A DNA stretch of 27,907 bases from Asparagopsis taxiformis (Eukaryota > Rhodophyta > Florideophyceae > Bonnemaisoniales > Bonnemaisoniaceae), in NCBI GenBank assembly GCA_030407315.1, contig JALQPE010002745.1, positions 1 to 27,907 of the forward strand. Reading direction: 5' to 3'. Shown here one piece after another: positions 1 to 9,844 of this stretch (position 1 is the stretch's first letter; the number at the start of each line of letters is the position of its first letter). The translations under genes and the position numbers were made by a program. The notes under the pieces were generated by a model. The model had not been told where the DNA came from, ran no database searches, and saw only the letters and a program-made list of their open reading frames with translations.

Positions 1-2270
1 TTTCCAACTCACGATATCATTCGAGATATGGACGTTATCCCCGATACCCGTGTGACCAAACGGAAATCTAAGGCTTGAGGGACGGAAAGTTGTGGATGAC
101 AAGAATTCCGAGATCTTGAAACAATTCATCACTGAGCGGAAAGAGATGGTTGTCATCATTCAGTACGAAGTCGAGATATCGGGATGTATGGCCAAAAGGA
201 TGATCCGAAGGAGAATCAATATCCTAAGAGAGTATCCCTGAAACACTGCAATTGCATTCCTTCAATGTACGAGTAGAATGGTTTTCCTGCGACGTTCCTG
301 CAATTCACTCAGATTTGTCTATGCAATCGCTTCCGGGATTCTAGGAATTTTCAAGGTACAATCAGGTAATACTTCGAAGGAAGTGTACAGGACGAGCTCA
401 ACACAATTAGGAAAGGCGATGTTGCCGAGTGAGCGAATCTGCAAGAAGCATCTCTGCGAAGAAGTACTGACAATTACTAACGAGAAATTTGATGAACTAC
501 ATTTCAACACAGAGGATTACAGCTTTGAGGAGGATAGTGCACATGGAGATGAAGATGATGATGGGATGAAAGCTACGTTGAGTGTTTCTTGATGAGGAGG
601 ATTGATTATGGAAGCGGATAAGTAAAGTTTCATAACCTCTGAAGTAAATAATTACGACGAGCAGACTGAGGAGAAATAGAAACCTTTCGATATGACCTGT
701 CTAGGGCATGAGGGAAGAATTGCTACGTAAATACCTGGTGTACTGGAACACAAAGCTATCGTTCTTATTTTTCCGCTCACACTGCGACTAGAAAGCGTCA
801 TATCTACGACGGTTAAGAGTTTTACCCTGTCATTGAGCACGCCTGTAATAGCTTCGGGGGCCTGTGCAATCCTATCCAATGCCGTAGCTCCACCTGGCAG
901 ATTAGTGTGGCAAATAATACCGGGTATTATTTTGAGGAATATTTTGCCAAGTGGAGGTCAATCATTGGTACAGAATGTAGACACGCCCTGGTGGAAGACA
1001 ACAGGCAAGAAAGATATGAATGATGCATTGATCGATACATCGACTTTAGTCGAGGTAGACTAATTCTGAACTGTCGTGTAGACCATCTAGAAAGATAGAC
1101 AAACGTTCTACTGGGAGGCGAAATCGTGTACGGTAGGACGAGGTGCATCTACAGGAGAACTATTCTGTCCACAATAGCATCATTCCCATTCTGTCTAGCT
1201 CGCTGCAGATGGTATGTCCGCTGAAGATGCTGGCAGGGAGGTTCAAGTATGCGGTCCTAAAAGATGTTCCTGGGAACTAGCTCGAGAGTTCCATATGGGA
1301 GAGGGCCCTGAACAGGTTTCCATGTGAATGAGACACGAGTCCGAATACTTTAAATTGGTTTTGTCCGCAGCTGAGAGTTCTCCTGCAGTTCTCTACTTTG
1401 AGGGGACGCAAGTGTCCAGGAGTAAGAATATCTGTGGTTGATACAGTCTTACTCTCAGACTCTCGAATCAGAACGATAGTGTTACTCATTTCCTCCAGAT
1501 TTCCTGTATACAAGAGAGCCCACGAGAACAGCATTTGTAGATGAAACAGTCTCTTCATGAGCACCGTCTGTTAGTGGTTCCCAAAATTACTTATGACAGA
1601 GGACCCGAATCGTGTCGTGTTGTTTTCTCCACTCGAAAATGGTATAGTTAGGGAATATAGAAATGGAAGGATGCTTGAGTACTTTATAGGTCGTATTATT
1701 TTCCAAAGTGGATTGGTAGCTCTTTCTCACCCAGTTGAAAGTCTATTCAGAGGATTGTAAAAGTCATTATGGGCACGCAATAGTCCATTCACATCGATCC
1801 ATCCAGGATCAAAAGATATGTTGAGATTCGCAAAATCGACTGAAAGCTTGTCGACGACATCACACTAGAGTATTCCGTCTACAGCTATTATGAATCAACT
1901 CTAAAACTGGTCGGGTTCATTGAGGGCGAGATAGAGATAATGAATGGTGAACATCCCTCCAGGAATTGTAATCAATACCCATAGCAAATGATGGGCTCCC
2001 GGAGGACTATACTGTTCCTATTATTGAGTTGGAGGTCGACAAGTCTCCACTACATGCATCTTTCCTTCTGGATACTGTAAAAGTTTCGATCCCAGATGAA
2101 ATGGAATGGTATCCATGCAGGAAAACATAATGGCTCTCTTCGAAAATGCAATCTTACTTGAAGATGAACATGATACTACTGCCAATGACCGTCATGCATC
2201 CAAGCTTTAATAATTTCGACTTTTCTCACAATACTAGACTGCACCTGAAAAAGGCTCCAACACAGCCATG
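1..2270. other. Degenerate flanking region, no convincing gene
   Basis: No long open frame is seen on either strand. Short protein-like stretches occur, such as an acidic 104-residue plus-strand frame at 278-592 that ends in a Glu/Asp-rich tail, and a 95-residue minus-strand frame at 1277-1564. Stops and frame changes separate them, and I recognise no domain. The most economical reading is decayed coding sequence, perhaps an old transposon, outside the large element to the right. A near-palindrome of the form AATAATACC-G-GGTATTATT at about 911-929 resembles the edge motif of the foldback repeats at 2276-2520. Confidence 0.4.
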
Positions 2271-2275
2271 GACTA

Positions 2276-2520
2276 TACCCGGTATTATTTTGGGTACGCC
2301 AAGTACAGGTGCAGTACTGCTATTGGACTGCCGGTCGGCAGGCCGCCTGTAGCCAATGGCAGTGCTGGCACCTGTCCATTTGTATGGTAAAATAATACCC
2401 GGTATATTTTGGGTATGCCCAAGTACAGGTGCAGTACTGCCATTGGCTGCCGGTCGGCAGGCCGCCTGTAGCCAATGGCAGTGCTGCACCTGGCATTTGG
2501 TATGGAAAAACTAGACCCGG
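2276..2520. repeat. Two tandem copies of a palindromic foldback repeat
   Basis: Two copies of a unit of about 119 bp lie head to tail. Each begins with a TACCCGGTAT motif followed by TTTTGGGTA, then a long stem-loop (2306-2374 and 2426-2492). The stem pairs CAGGTGCAG with CTGCACCTG and, further in, TGCCATTGGCT with AGCCAATGGCA. The loop holds a Gly/Cys-like GCCGGTCGGCAGGC palindrome. A further edge motif follows at about 2514. The structure is that of a foldback MITE or a recombination-prone hairpin. The first copy has small mismatches in its stem; the second pairs almost perfectly. Confidence 0.7.
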
Positions 2521-2817
2521 TATTTGATTTGGGTATGCCATGTACTCGTGGTACTGTGACGAGCATGACTGCTGCCAGATCCGTATGAATCGGCACGTGA
2601 GTCTGTGAGTTCCCGGTCGTGCGCTCGGGAGCGTGCTGACTTGAATTGCATATCGGTTGAGTGAGTTTAGGGGTGATTGTGATAAGATTGTGGAGGAAGG
2701 AGGGAACACGAGCGCTGGACTAAGCTTGCTGATGTTGAGCGCAAATTCTGGTTGATCATCAAGTGGATTCAACAATTCAAGCGCGTGCCAGTCAATTTTT
2801 TTTTGGCGATATCTCAT
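2320..2817 (-). CDS. Hypothetical ORF fragment running into foldback repeats
   Basis: This is a 165-residue open frame on the minus strand. Its first 60 or so residues (nucleotides about 2640-2817) have an ordinary protein-like composition with motifs such as WHALELLNPLDD. The C-terminal half is read through the two foldback hairpins and is therefore repeat-derived. I recognise no family. It may be the end of a broken gene or chance. The start is the first ATG of the frame and has no independent support. Confidence 0.15.
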   Translation of the reverse strand: MRYRQKKIDWHALELLNPLDDQPEFALNISKLSPALVFPPSSTILSQSPLNSLNRYAIQVSTLPSARPGTHRLTCRFIRIWQQSCSSQYHEYMAYPNQIPGLVFPYQMPGAALPLATGGLPTGSQWQYCTCTWAYPKYTGYYFTIQMDRCQHCHWLQAACRPAVQ

Positions 2818-2859
2818 GGTTCTTCTTCATTGCATGGAATTTAGCACCAAAAATAAGCA

Positions 2860-3850
2860 CAACTCCATCATTTCGAAATGCACCACACCACGTCTCGTCT
2901 CGTCGCATCGCACCGTCCGACGCGCCGCAGCGCAGGCAGGCGCGACACGTGCAATATTTATCATGCGAGTCAGCGACTCGCGTCAGGTGCTCGAGCAACG
3001 GCAGCTATCCTGGACGCTGGGGCGCGGCGGTCACGTGATACGGACGCACACAGACTCTGCGGAGCAGTGCGGCCGCGGCGCATCGAGCGGACGCCGGAGC
3101 GGGCGCACAGGGGAGCGTGCACTCGGTTGCGACGCAAGAGGCACACGACATATGGATGGTGATCTACACGCAGCAACGGGCGGCATGACGCAATCGACGT
3201 CTCTCGAGTCCCACATGTGGGGACGACGCGACTGTGCGGCAGCACGCCACGCGATGGGCATGGCATACTGGAAACGGTCCGGTCGGTACGCGCTTTCCGC
3301 GTCGATGATGTGCCGTGCTGCGCGCGTGTGCGCAACATCCAACGCTCCATGGCGGTCAGACTTGTGCGTATACCATTCGTCGCCCTGCAATGCAACGACG
3401 TGTCGTCTCACGACAAGTCGCGACATACCCCGGGCAAGTGGCCACTTGTCGGCCAACCATCTTGTGTAAATCAGCGCTTGCATCACGACGACACTCGCTC
3501 GCGGGTCCGCTCTCGATCCGTCGACGACAAGTATGCCCAACATGGCCAGAGGCGATCTCTTGCACACGTTGCCGTCAACGGCAGAAACCGGACGCGTGAG
3601 CGAGCGACGAGCGACCACGGATGAAGCGCATCTGATCCGAGCCGATCTGAGCCGAGCTCGCACAACTCGCCGATGGCCATGCGTTGCAATCCGATGCGTC
3701 GACGCATCGCGAGTGTTTTATACCCGCGAGATTGCGCACCATGACGTGACTCAACGACATCATATCGAGGCGATCATCTGCCTCGATCTCTCGATAGCTG
3801 ATTTGTACCCGCGCTAGCACCGCGTGATTCTACGTCGTGATACGTTGCAT
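2860..3850. other. CpG-rich stretch without a convincing gene
   Basis: The composition changes sharply here. CG dinucleotides (CGCG, CGACG, TCGCG) are far denser than in the sequence on either side. Several overlapping frames stay open on both strands, including about 217 residues on plus and 210 on minus, but all are Arg/Ala/Ser-rich and alternate. This is what stop-poor GC-rich DNA gives by chance. The region also contains perfect palindromes such as CAAGTGGCCACTTG (3435-3448) and CCCACATGTGGG. It could be a CpG island, a promoter region or an unmethylated repeat. I see no domain in any frame. Confidence 0.4.
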
Positions 3851-4197
3851 ATCCATCCACTTGCACGCACAATCATCACTCGCGGGAGATGGACCGCGCG
3901 TCGGAAGGTGGATGCAATTGAGGAATACACCGTCTGAATCCATGCAGAGCGACCTCGCACACTGTCCCCGTCATACACGAGCACACACGCTGTAATCGCC
4001 CTCCGAGTAGCCCATCACCGTCCTACTACGACCGGACTGAATTGACGAGCGTGCCGCGACATTTATACTCTGTTTTACATTATAATGTGTGTGTTTAACT
4101 ATACCACACACCACGCTCTAGTTAGCCTCTTCCATCCCAGCCCAGCCGTCACAATAAGTAGCGCTCCACGACCGTTAAATCTCTCGCATATGATTCC
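3851..4197. other. Intergenic, nothing recognised
   Basis: Mixed sequence with no open frame of note. An AT-rich patch with alternating TG lies near 4065-4110. Confidence 0.5.
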
Positions 4198-4530
4198 TCA
4201 CCCAGTCCGGAAGCGACTTGCCGCACTCCAGGTGCATTCGAAGCGGTCGTCATAGTCCAGCAGCGCACGAAACTTTTCCTCCCTGAACCGGATCGAAAAG
4301 TAGCATTTCGAATATTTGCGCGCCCGATGGTGCACAAACACGCTGGCCAAATACCCGACCTTGAGATGCGCCTTACGCGCGTCGAGGAAAAAAGGTCATA
4401 TGTTCATTCACCTGTAATTCCTCCCGCCACGCGTGCCGTCGCAGCACATCGGTGCGTGCAATAAACGCGTTGGTGCACCACGTCCCACGCCTCAATACAA
4501 AAGTATGCGGTTCTAAACGAATTCATCCTC
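4198..4530 (-). pseudogene. Broken glycosyltransferase (GT-A, B4GALNT/GT2-like) fragment
   Basis: Reading the minus strand from about 4530 down gives a run that needs at least two frame changes. It starts with an Ala-Trp-Asp-Val-Val stretch, then in another frame reads AFIARTDVLRRHAW, REELQVNEHMTFF, and after a further shift near a six-T run at about 4390 reads KVGYLASVFVHHRARKY, ending at a TGA (4198-4200). The pattern ARTDVLR, W-x-EEL, NEH-x-x-FF and KVGY-x-x-SV-x-VHH is that of the C-terminal catalytic part of GT-A fold N-acetylgalactosaminyltransferase-like enzymes, where the EH motif sits in the acceptor and catalytic region. No N-terminal half or membrane anchor is visible. The frame changes make it a pseudogene fragment unless short introns rescue it. 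It lies outside the large transposon and may be host sequence next to the insertion site. Confidence 0.5.
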
Positions 4531-4554
4531 TTCTCAAGTAGATACCCGCGAAAC

Positions 4555-4755
4555 TCAGTTGCGCATGAATGACGCTGAACCCCTCATGAGATCCTTGTGC
4601 TGAAATGAGATGAGTGAAACTTCTCCACTCATCTTTCCAACATCCTCCTCTTTGGAATACTTCCATTGCGGACACTTTCTGCCATGGTCATACACAAATT
4701 GTGTGATCCCATTCATAGCACTATCCACATCGATGTGAACCTCGCTTCCCCACAC
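4555..4755 (-). CDS. Hypothetical short ORF next to the left TIR
   Basis: This 66-residue minus-strand frame has protein-like composition (EVHIDVDSAMNGI, then a Lys/Glu-rich middle). I do not recognise it. It lies just upstream, on the same strand, of the glycosyltransferase remnant and could be an upstream exon or further debris of that gene. The open frame extends a little beyond the first ATG towards 4830. Confidence 0.2.
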   Translation of the reverse strand: MWGSEVHIDVDSAMNGITQFVYDHGRKCPQWKYSKEEDVGKMSGEVSLISFQHKDLMRGSASFMRN

Positions 4756-4862
4756 ATACCGCTCTGCGAATACAGCCTCCCCTCTATCTCGTGCATTTTG
4801 CGCATCGCAACTCCCGACGGATAATTTGCTCGTGATGCCGACACAGACACAATTGTCTGCAA

Positions 4863-4910
4863 TCGTCTGTGTTCTCGGAAATGGACGCGGACGTCCACAA
4901 CCTCTAGTAC
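4863..4910 (+). repeat. Left terminal inverted repeat
   Basis: 48 bp, pairing with 27839-27886. Differences from the right copy are one base near position 12, one near 19, and a four-base block just before the terminal CTCTAGTAC. It contains the overlapping palindromic core GGACGCGGACGTCC. Confidence 0.8.
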
Positions 4911-5070
4911 ACCTAGTATTACTAGGCGGACGTCCATGTTCTCCAGTATTTTTGGATGTCCGCCTAGAACCGGACGTCCATGCGGTCTAGTACGTCTAGT
5001 ATTACTAGGGCGACATTCATTGTTTCTAGTACCACGGATGTCCCCCTCGGGATGGACTTCCGCCATGTCT
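4911..5070. repeat. Left subterminal GGACGTCC/CTAGTA modules and hairpin
   Basis: Several copies of GGACGTCC-like and CTAGTA-like motifs follow the TIR. A stem-loop spans 4922-4967, with 15-bp arms CTAGGCGGACGTCCA and its complement carrying one mismatch. The sequence TCTAGTA-x-x-x-CTAGTATTACTAGG occurs twice, at about 4902 and 4985. Clusters of short subterminal motifs are the usual transposase binding sites of CACTA-type elements; that role here is inferred. Confidence 0.6.
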
Positions 5071-5099
5071 ATGTCCACCTAGGACGGGCGCCGGTTCAG

Positions 5100-6490
5100 A
5101 AATTCAAAAATTTCGACCCCAGAAATTTCTGCCGCCGTGCTCGACATGGATGTCCGCATCCATCACGGCGACCACTCTATTTTTCCTTGTCGGTCGACTC
5201 CAATTTTGTCTTTAATTTTTTCATCCTCTCGCTCACACCCCCTTCCTGTTGGTGCTCACCTCCCCCGTACTGTACCTCAAACACCCCCAATACCACTCTA
5301 GCACGCATTTTCAGATACCTATCCCCGCTTCCACGGTGCACACCTCCATTCCATACCTACTTTTCTGCTCTACCGTACAGATTTCGTATAACCAGTCCTC
5401 ATACTACCTCAGAATAGGGCAAAACACCCCCTATCTCCTCGACCATGCTCTCCCCCATCACCTTTGAAACGTATTGTTCTTCAGTACCCTCTCTCCTCTA
5501 CCCTCAACCCCTCTCCTTCGCCCTCTACACAAACTTCCCCTGCAGCTTACTCTTCCAAAACCTCTCACTCCCCATCCCGTACCCGACCTGCTCCACCCCT
5601 CCCTCCCTCAGCTGCTCCATGCCCCCACGCCATCCGCATCTTCGATACCGTATACACCACCACCACCGGCCCACGCTCCCGCACTGCGGGGTGGCTCCCC
5701 CGCCGTATCCCCAGAAACCTCCCCGCTCTGAAACACATATCAACCCCCCACTTCGCACCCTTCCTCCCACTCCCCTCCCTCCCCAAATACAATAACCCCC
5801 TTCTTCTCCATCACATCCCCACTCACCACAGCCAGAACAGACGCCACCCCCTCCCCTTCTTTCTCCTCACTTTCCTAAAAACCCCTCCTCTCGGCGCCTT
5901 CAACCGCACCCTCCTACGGTCCCACCTAAACACCTCCTCCGCCCTCACTACCCCAACACCCCGCAGCGTCTCCCCAATCCCCATAATATGCTTGTCGGCA
6001 CTCCTCTCCGAATCACATCCATTCTAAACCCGCACTCCGTACATTTCCACCTCCCCCTGTACCATCCCAAGATTCCATCCCCCCACAGAACACATCCTCA
6101 TACCACAGAAGAATTTTCTTCCTCTCATACCTCATCCTTAAAACCTCCATCAGCTCCATGTAAATTTCGATGAAAATATTTCTCTACTATGCAATCTCAA
6201 ACATGTATGAGCCTATGCCTTTCCGCTTTGTCAACCCTGAATATTGGTACTCATGTATTCATAAAATAGGGCACCCACATCCCTATCCCGTTCTGCAAGC
6301 TTTACAAACCACTAGACGCATACTCCACAACTATACAACAAACACTACTCGCTATTTCAGACGACGCGGTACACAAGTAGCGTAGTGTCAACCTTCCGTG
6401 ACGCCTTCCCTGATGCGTACAAGTGGGAAACACGTCTAGACGTATATCAGAACTGAGTGCGGGAATTTTCGGCACAGGAGATGCTGGGCC
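5100..6490. other. Pyrimidine-rich left subterminal zone, no gene
   Basis: The plus strand is strongly C/T-rich from about 5220 to 6170 (long runs of CCCTCC, CCACC, CTTCCTC). Open frames up to 187 residues exist but overlap in all three plus frames and are Pro/Ser/Leu/Thr low-complexity, so I do not call them genes. From 6180 to 6490 the composition is ordinary and nothing is recognised. The mirror zone at the right end is purine/G-rich on the plus strand, so both ends show the same bias when read inward from each TIR. Confidence 0.5.
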
Positions 6491-6491
6491 A

Positions 6492-8309
6492 CCAAATTGA
6501 TTTTTCGGAAATTTAGAATTTCTGGGCTGGCCAGCAATGCAATCGAGCTGGACATCCACCGGACGTCCATTTCAGGTTGGTCGCGAGAGGGTGGGGCGGG
6601 ACCATGATGAAACAAGGACCAAGACCTTTCCCTGACGTGTTGAGCCTGAAATCGACCCTTCGTGAGACGCGATTTTGGCTTACAGTTGGTGCTAATAGAA
6701 GCCAGTGATAGCCCCGATCGGGGCGGCAGCCGGCTCCGGCTTACAGTTGGTGCTTACAGACGCCAGTGATAGCCCCGATCGGGGCCGGCGGTCGGTTCCT
6801 GGGGCCGTTGTGGCCAAATTAGACACCCTGATTTGAATTAAAATTTGGGCTATTCTCAAAAACATGCACATGTGAACATGTTTTTGAGATGGGGGTGTGC
6901 CGTACGGCACAATCGACCGCCCAAATCGATGTTTTTTGCAATATTTTTTCTGTGCCCGAAATTTTAGAATTTCTGGGCTGGCCAGCAATGCAATCGAGCT
7001 GGACATCCACCGGACGTCCATTTCAGGTTGGTCGTGAGAGAGCGGGGCGGGACCATGATGGAACAAGGACCAAGACCTGTCCCTGGCGTATTGAGCCTGA
7101 AATTGACCCTTCGTCAGACGCCATTTAGCCTTACAGTTGGTGCTTACAGAAGCCAGTGATAGCCCCGATCGGGGCCGGTGGCCGGTGCCTGGGGCCGTTG
7201 TGGCCAAATTAGACACCCTGATTTGAATTAAAATTTGGGCTATTCTCAAAAACATGCACATGTGAACATGTTTTTGAGATGGGGGTGTGCCGTACGGCAC
7301 AATCGACCCGCTGAAATCGATGTTTTTTGCAATATTTTTTTCTGCCCTGAATTGTAGAATTTCTGGGCTGGCCAGCAATGCAATCGAGCTGGACATCCAC
7401 CGGACGTCCATTTCAGGTTGGTCGTGAGAGAGCGGGGCGGGACCATGATGGAACAAGGACCAAGACCTGTCCCTGGCGTATTGAGCCTGAAATTGACCCT
7501 TCGTCAGACGCCATTTAGCCTTACAGTTGGTGCTTACAGAAGCCAGTGATAGCCCCGATCGGGGCCGGTGGCCGGTGCCTGGGGCCGTTGTGGCCAAATT
7601 AGACACCCTGATTTGAATTAAAATTTGGGCTATTCTCAAAAACATGCACATGTGAACATGTTTTTGAGATGGGGGTGTGCCGTACGGCACAATCGACCCG
7701 CCCAAATCGTTGATTTTTGCAAGATTTTTTGTGCCCGAAATTGTAGAATTTCTGGGCTGGCCAGCAGTGCATCTGAGATGGACATCCACCGGACGTCCAT
7801 TTCAGGTTGGTCGTGTGCTGCCTACATCCACGCATTGCAGCAACTAAGCAGGCGAGTTCACTACTCATACAAAGTGCACGGAATACGAGTAACGTGATGG
7901 GTGAGTAGTGTTTGTCGTGGAGGAGTAAGGCAGGACCATGATGGAACAGGGGAAACGATGTCACCCTAGCATAACTTAGGCTTGAAGCCTGGAATCGACC
8001 CATCGTTAGGCGCCATTTAGCCTTACAGTTAGTGCTTACAGAAGCCAGTGATGACCCCGCTCGGGGCGGCGGTTCCGGTGCCTGGGGCCGTTGTGGCCAA
8101 ATTAGACACCCTGATTTGAATTAAAATTTGGGCTATTCTCAAAAACATGCACATGTGAACATGTTTTTGAGATGGGGGTGTGCCGTACGGCACAATCGAC
8201 CGCCCAAATCGATGTTTTTTGCAATATTTTTTTGTGCCCGAAATTGTAGAATTTCTGGGCCGGCCAGGAATGCATCTGAGTTGGACATCCACCGGACGTC
8301 CATTTCAGG
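6492..8309 (+). repeat. A/B palindromic repeat array, plus orientation
   Basis: Unit A runs from CCTGATTT to ATTTCAGG (about 201 bp, short inverted ends). Full copies lie at 6827-7027, 7217-7417, 7607-7806 and 8110-8309, and a truncated one at about 6492-6577. The first three start exactly 390 bp apart. Each A contains a 34-bp hairpin with 12-bp arms (CTCAAAAACATG), the perfect palindrome GTGCCGTACGGCAC, a GAAATT-x4-AATTTC stem and a GGACATCC-ACC-GGACGTCC near-palindrome. Spacer B is about 189 bp (7028-7216, 7418-7606) or about 303 bp with an inserted segment (7807-8109), and has an internal duplication at 6578-6826. B carries the palindrome CCCCGATCGGGG. Frames open through the array are repeat shadows. 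Confidence 0.85.
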
Positions 8310-8584
8310 TGATCGTGTATCGTGCACGTCCAGCCATTACCAGAAGCAAGTTGGCGATGAAGCACGTATAAACCCAATTGTTCTGCTATTTCTAGCATAG
8401 ACCATCGAGTCTAGAGATGTGAGGGAATCGTCCTGGAATCATGCTCCAACCCACTAGGGAATGGACAATCTAGTTTGAAAGCATGGAACGGAAGTGCATT
8501 ATAGTAGGTTCATAGATTGAAAGTGATAAAGGAGATGATTATATTCTCGATAATTGTTTGCTAAAGTAGTTGTTGTTAAGATAT

Positions 8585-9844
8585 CTAGCCGTCGGAAAAC
8601 TGTTCTTCCTCTTCGTCCTCACTATGATAGTGAACTAGATATCCAGGTTGTCCCGGCAGAAGAGGCACTACCGGGGCCACACTCGGTGTGTGCATTACAT
8701 CCTTGCGAGGTTCTGTCGTCTTCATCCGCATCATTCGGAGCTGCCCTGTCTTCGGCCTACCATCTTTCTTGACCGGGATGGGAACAACTGTCTTGTGGCG
8801 AACATTGACAGGTGCCGGTTGACTTTGCCTTGCAGACCGGCGCGGAGCATTGGCGATTACTTCTTCTTCGAATCCCAACCGCCTGATGAAACCAAACGAA
8901 ACATTGTCGGGAATCGGATACGACGCATTCCTGAAATACGTGTGATACCTCGTTGTCGTGTGTGACACAACTCTGTCGACATGCCCTGCCCCGGCATGTT
9001 GTACATGGCCGTGACCGATGAAGACTGAACGTGGCGGAACGATTACCTTCTTCAGCTTCATCGTCTTGGCGTACATATCTAATTCCAGCGCTTTGGAAAA
9101 GACGTACTTGTGGGACCCTGGACACACCCAGATAGGGAATGGGTCATCTCCGTTGGCAATAACAAAGTAACCCGGAAGTTGATCTTTGCGGTCGCGAGGA
9201 GGAACAGGGAAATCATTGTGTGGGACCTGCCGAGGACACCCCTTTCCCGTTATCAAAAACCGTCCCCCAGATGCCGGCATGACAAGTTTTTCTCCCGGTA
9301 AACCGCACTCCTCCAGCCCTGTCAGCCGGACAAGGATTCCCAACCACACATCCAGCAGGGCTCGCCGCGTCACAAACTTGAACCGGTCGATATGCGTCTC
9401 ATCGTTCTCGGCATAGTCAACCAGGCAGTGGCGCGTAGACGTGAAGCGAGCCCTCCCCTCATTCCGGTTCTTCTCGTCTGTTTCATCGTCCCCCGTATTG
9501 ACAATGGGACTCCACAGCTGCCGGTTCCCAGGGTCCTTGTGCACCTGCTCCCCCTCCCACGTTCCCAAAAAGTACCGAAACAATTCCTGGTTAGGAATTT
9601 CTTCCATGAGACCCAAGTCAAATGGGAACTTGTCCGACGCATCTAGGTAGCTTACATCCGCGAAATTGTGCATCACCGTATACCCTCGCTCGTTGATTTC
9701 CGTTCGGCAATTGTGGAAGTACGCCATACCAGTGCCGGCCTCATACGAATCCTTCCAGCTTGTAGACATTCGCGCAACCTGAGCGAAGTCCAGCCTCGAG
9801 GGTAGAAACGTCGATGTAGGCTCACACATCGCCTTGGCAGCCAT
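8585..9844 (-). CDS. 2-oxoglutarate/Fe(II) dioxygenase-like domain protein (C-terminal part)
   Basis: This 419-residue frame has features of the double-stranded beta-helix fold of 2OG/Fe(II) dioxygenases. A His-x-Asp iron motif (H209-N210-D211 in QVPHNDF) is followed by FPIWVCPGSHK and a distal histidine about 72 residues later (H283 in HVQHAGAG), with RYHTYF after it. This arrangement resembles phytanoyl-CoA-dioxygenase-like proteins. Established members hydroxylate or oxidatively demethylate small molecules, proteins or nucleic acids; the substrate here is unknown. It is not clearly a TET/JBP or AlkB protein. The C-terminal tail is basic then acidic (EDEEEEQ). The ATG at 9844 has A at -3 and G at +4, but the frame is open to about 9944 and the preceding residues (DVFAAWK) look coding. 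I therefore think it is the second half of a longer protein that starts at 10731. Confidence 0.6.
   Translation of the reverse strand: MAAKAMCEPTSTFLPSRLDFAQVARMSTSWKDSYEAGTGMAYFHNCRTEINERGYTVMHNFADVSYLDASDKFPFDLGLMEEIPNQELFRYFLGTWEGEQVHKDPGNRQLWSPIVNTGDDETDEKNRNEGRARFTSTRHCLVDYAENDETHIDRFKFVTRRALLDVWLGILVRLTGLEECGLPGEKLVMPASGGRFLITGKGCPRQVPHNDFPVPPRDRKDQLPGYFVIANGDDPFPIWVCPGSHKYVFSKALELDMYAKTMKLKKVIVPPRSVFIGHGHVQHAGAGHVDRVVSHTTTRYHTYFRNASYPIPDNVSFGFIRRLGFEEEVIANAPRRSARQSQPAPVNVRHKTVVPIPVKKDGRPKTGQLRMMRMKTTEPRKDVMHTPSVAPVVPLLPGQPGYLVHYHSEDEEEEQFSDG

Noticed and set aside
2816..3663. ORFs of 217 (plus) and 210 (minus) residues
   Set aside because: Overlapping frames on both strands in CpG-rich DNA, Arg/Ala/Ser-rich, no recognised motif.
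5445..6027. Overlapping plus-strand ORFs of 85-187 residues in the C-rich zone
   Set aside because: Open in three frames at once, Pro/Ser/Leu/Thr low complexity and no domain; expected from stop-poor pyrimidine-rich DNA.
6692..8398. ORFs up to 365 residues repeating DVQLDCIAGQPRNS- and SQKHVHMCMFLRIAQ-like segments
   Set aside because: They are translations of the A/B repeats, recur in every array on both strands, and have no independent coding signal.
9370..9642. Minus- and plus-strand ORFs of 84-90 residues inside the dioxygenase gene
   Set aside because: Arg-rich shadows of the coding frame.
8585..9844. TET/JBP-type 5-methylcytosine dioxygenase
   Set aside because: The HND...H iron motif fits 2OG dioxygenases in general, but I see no diagnostic TET/JBP signature, so I kept the broader family.
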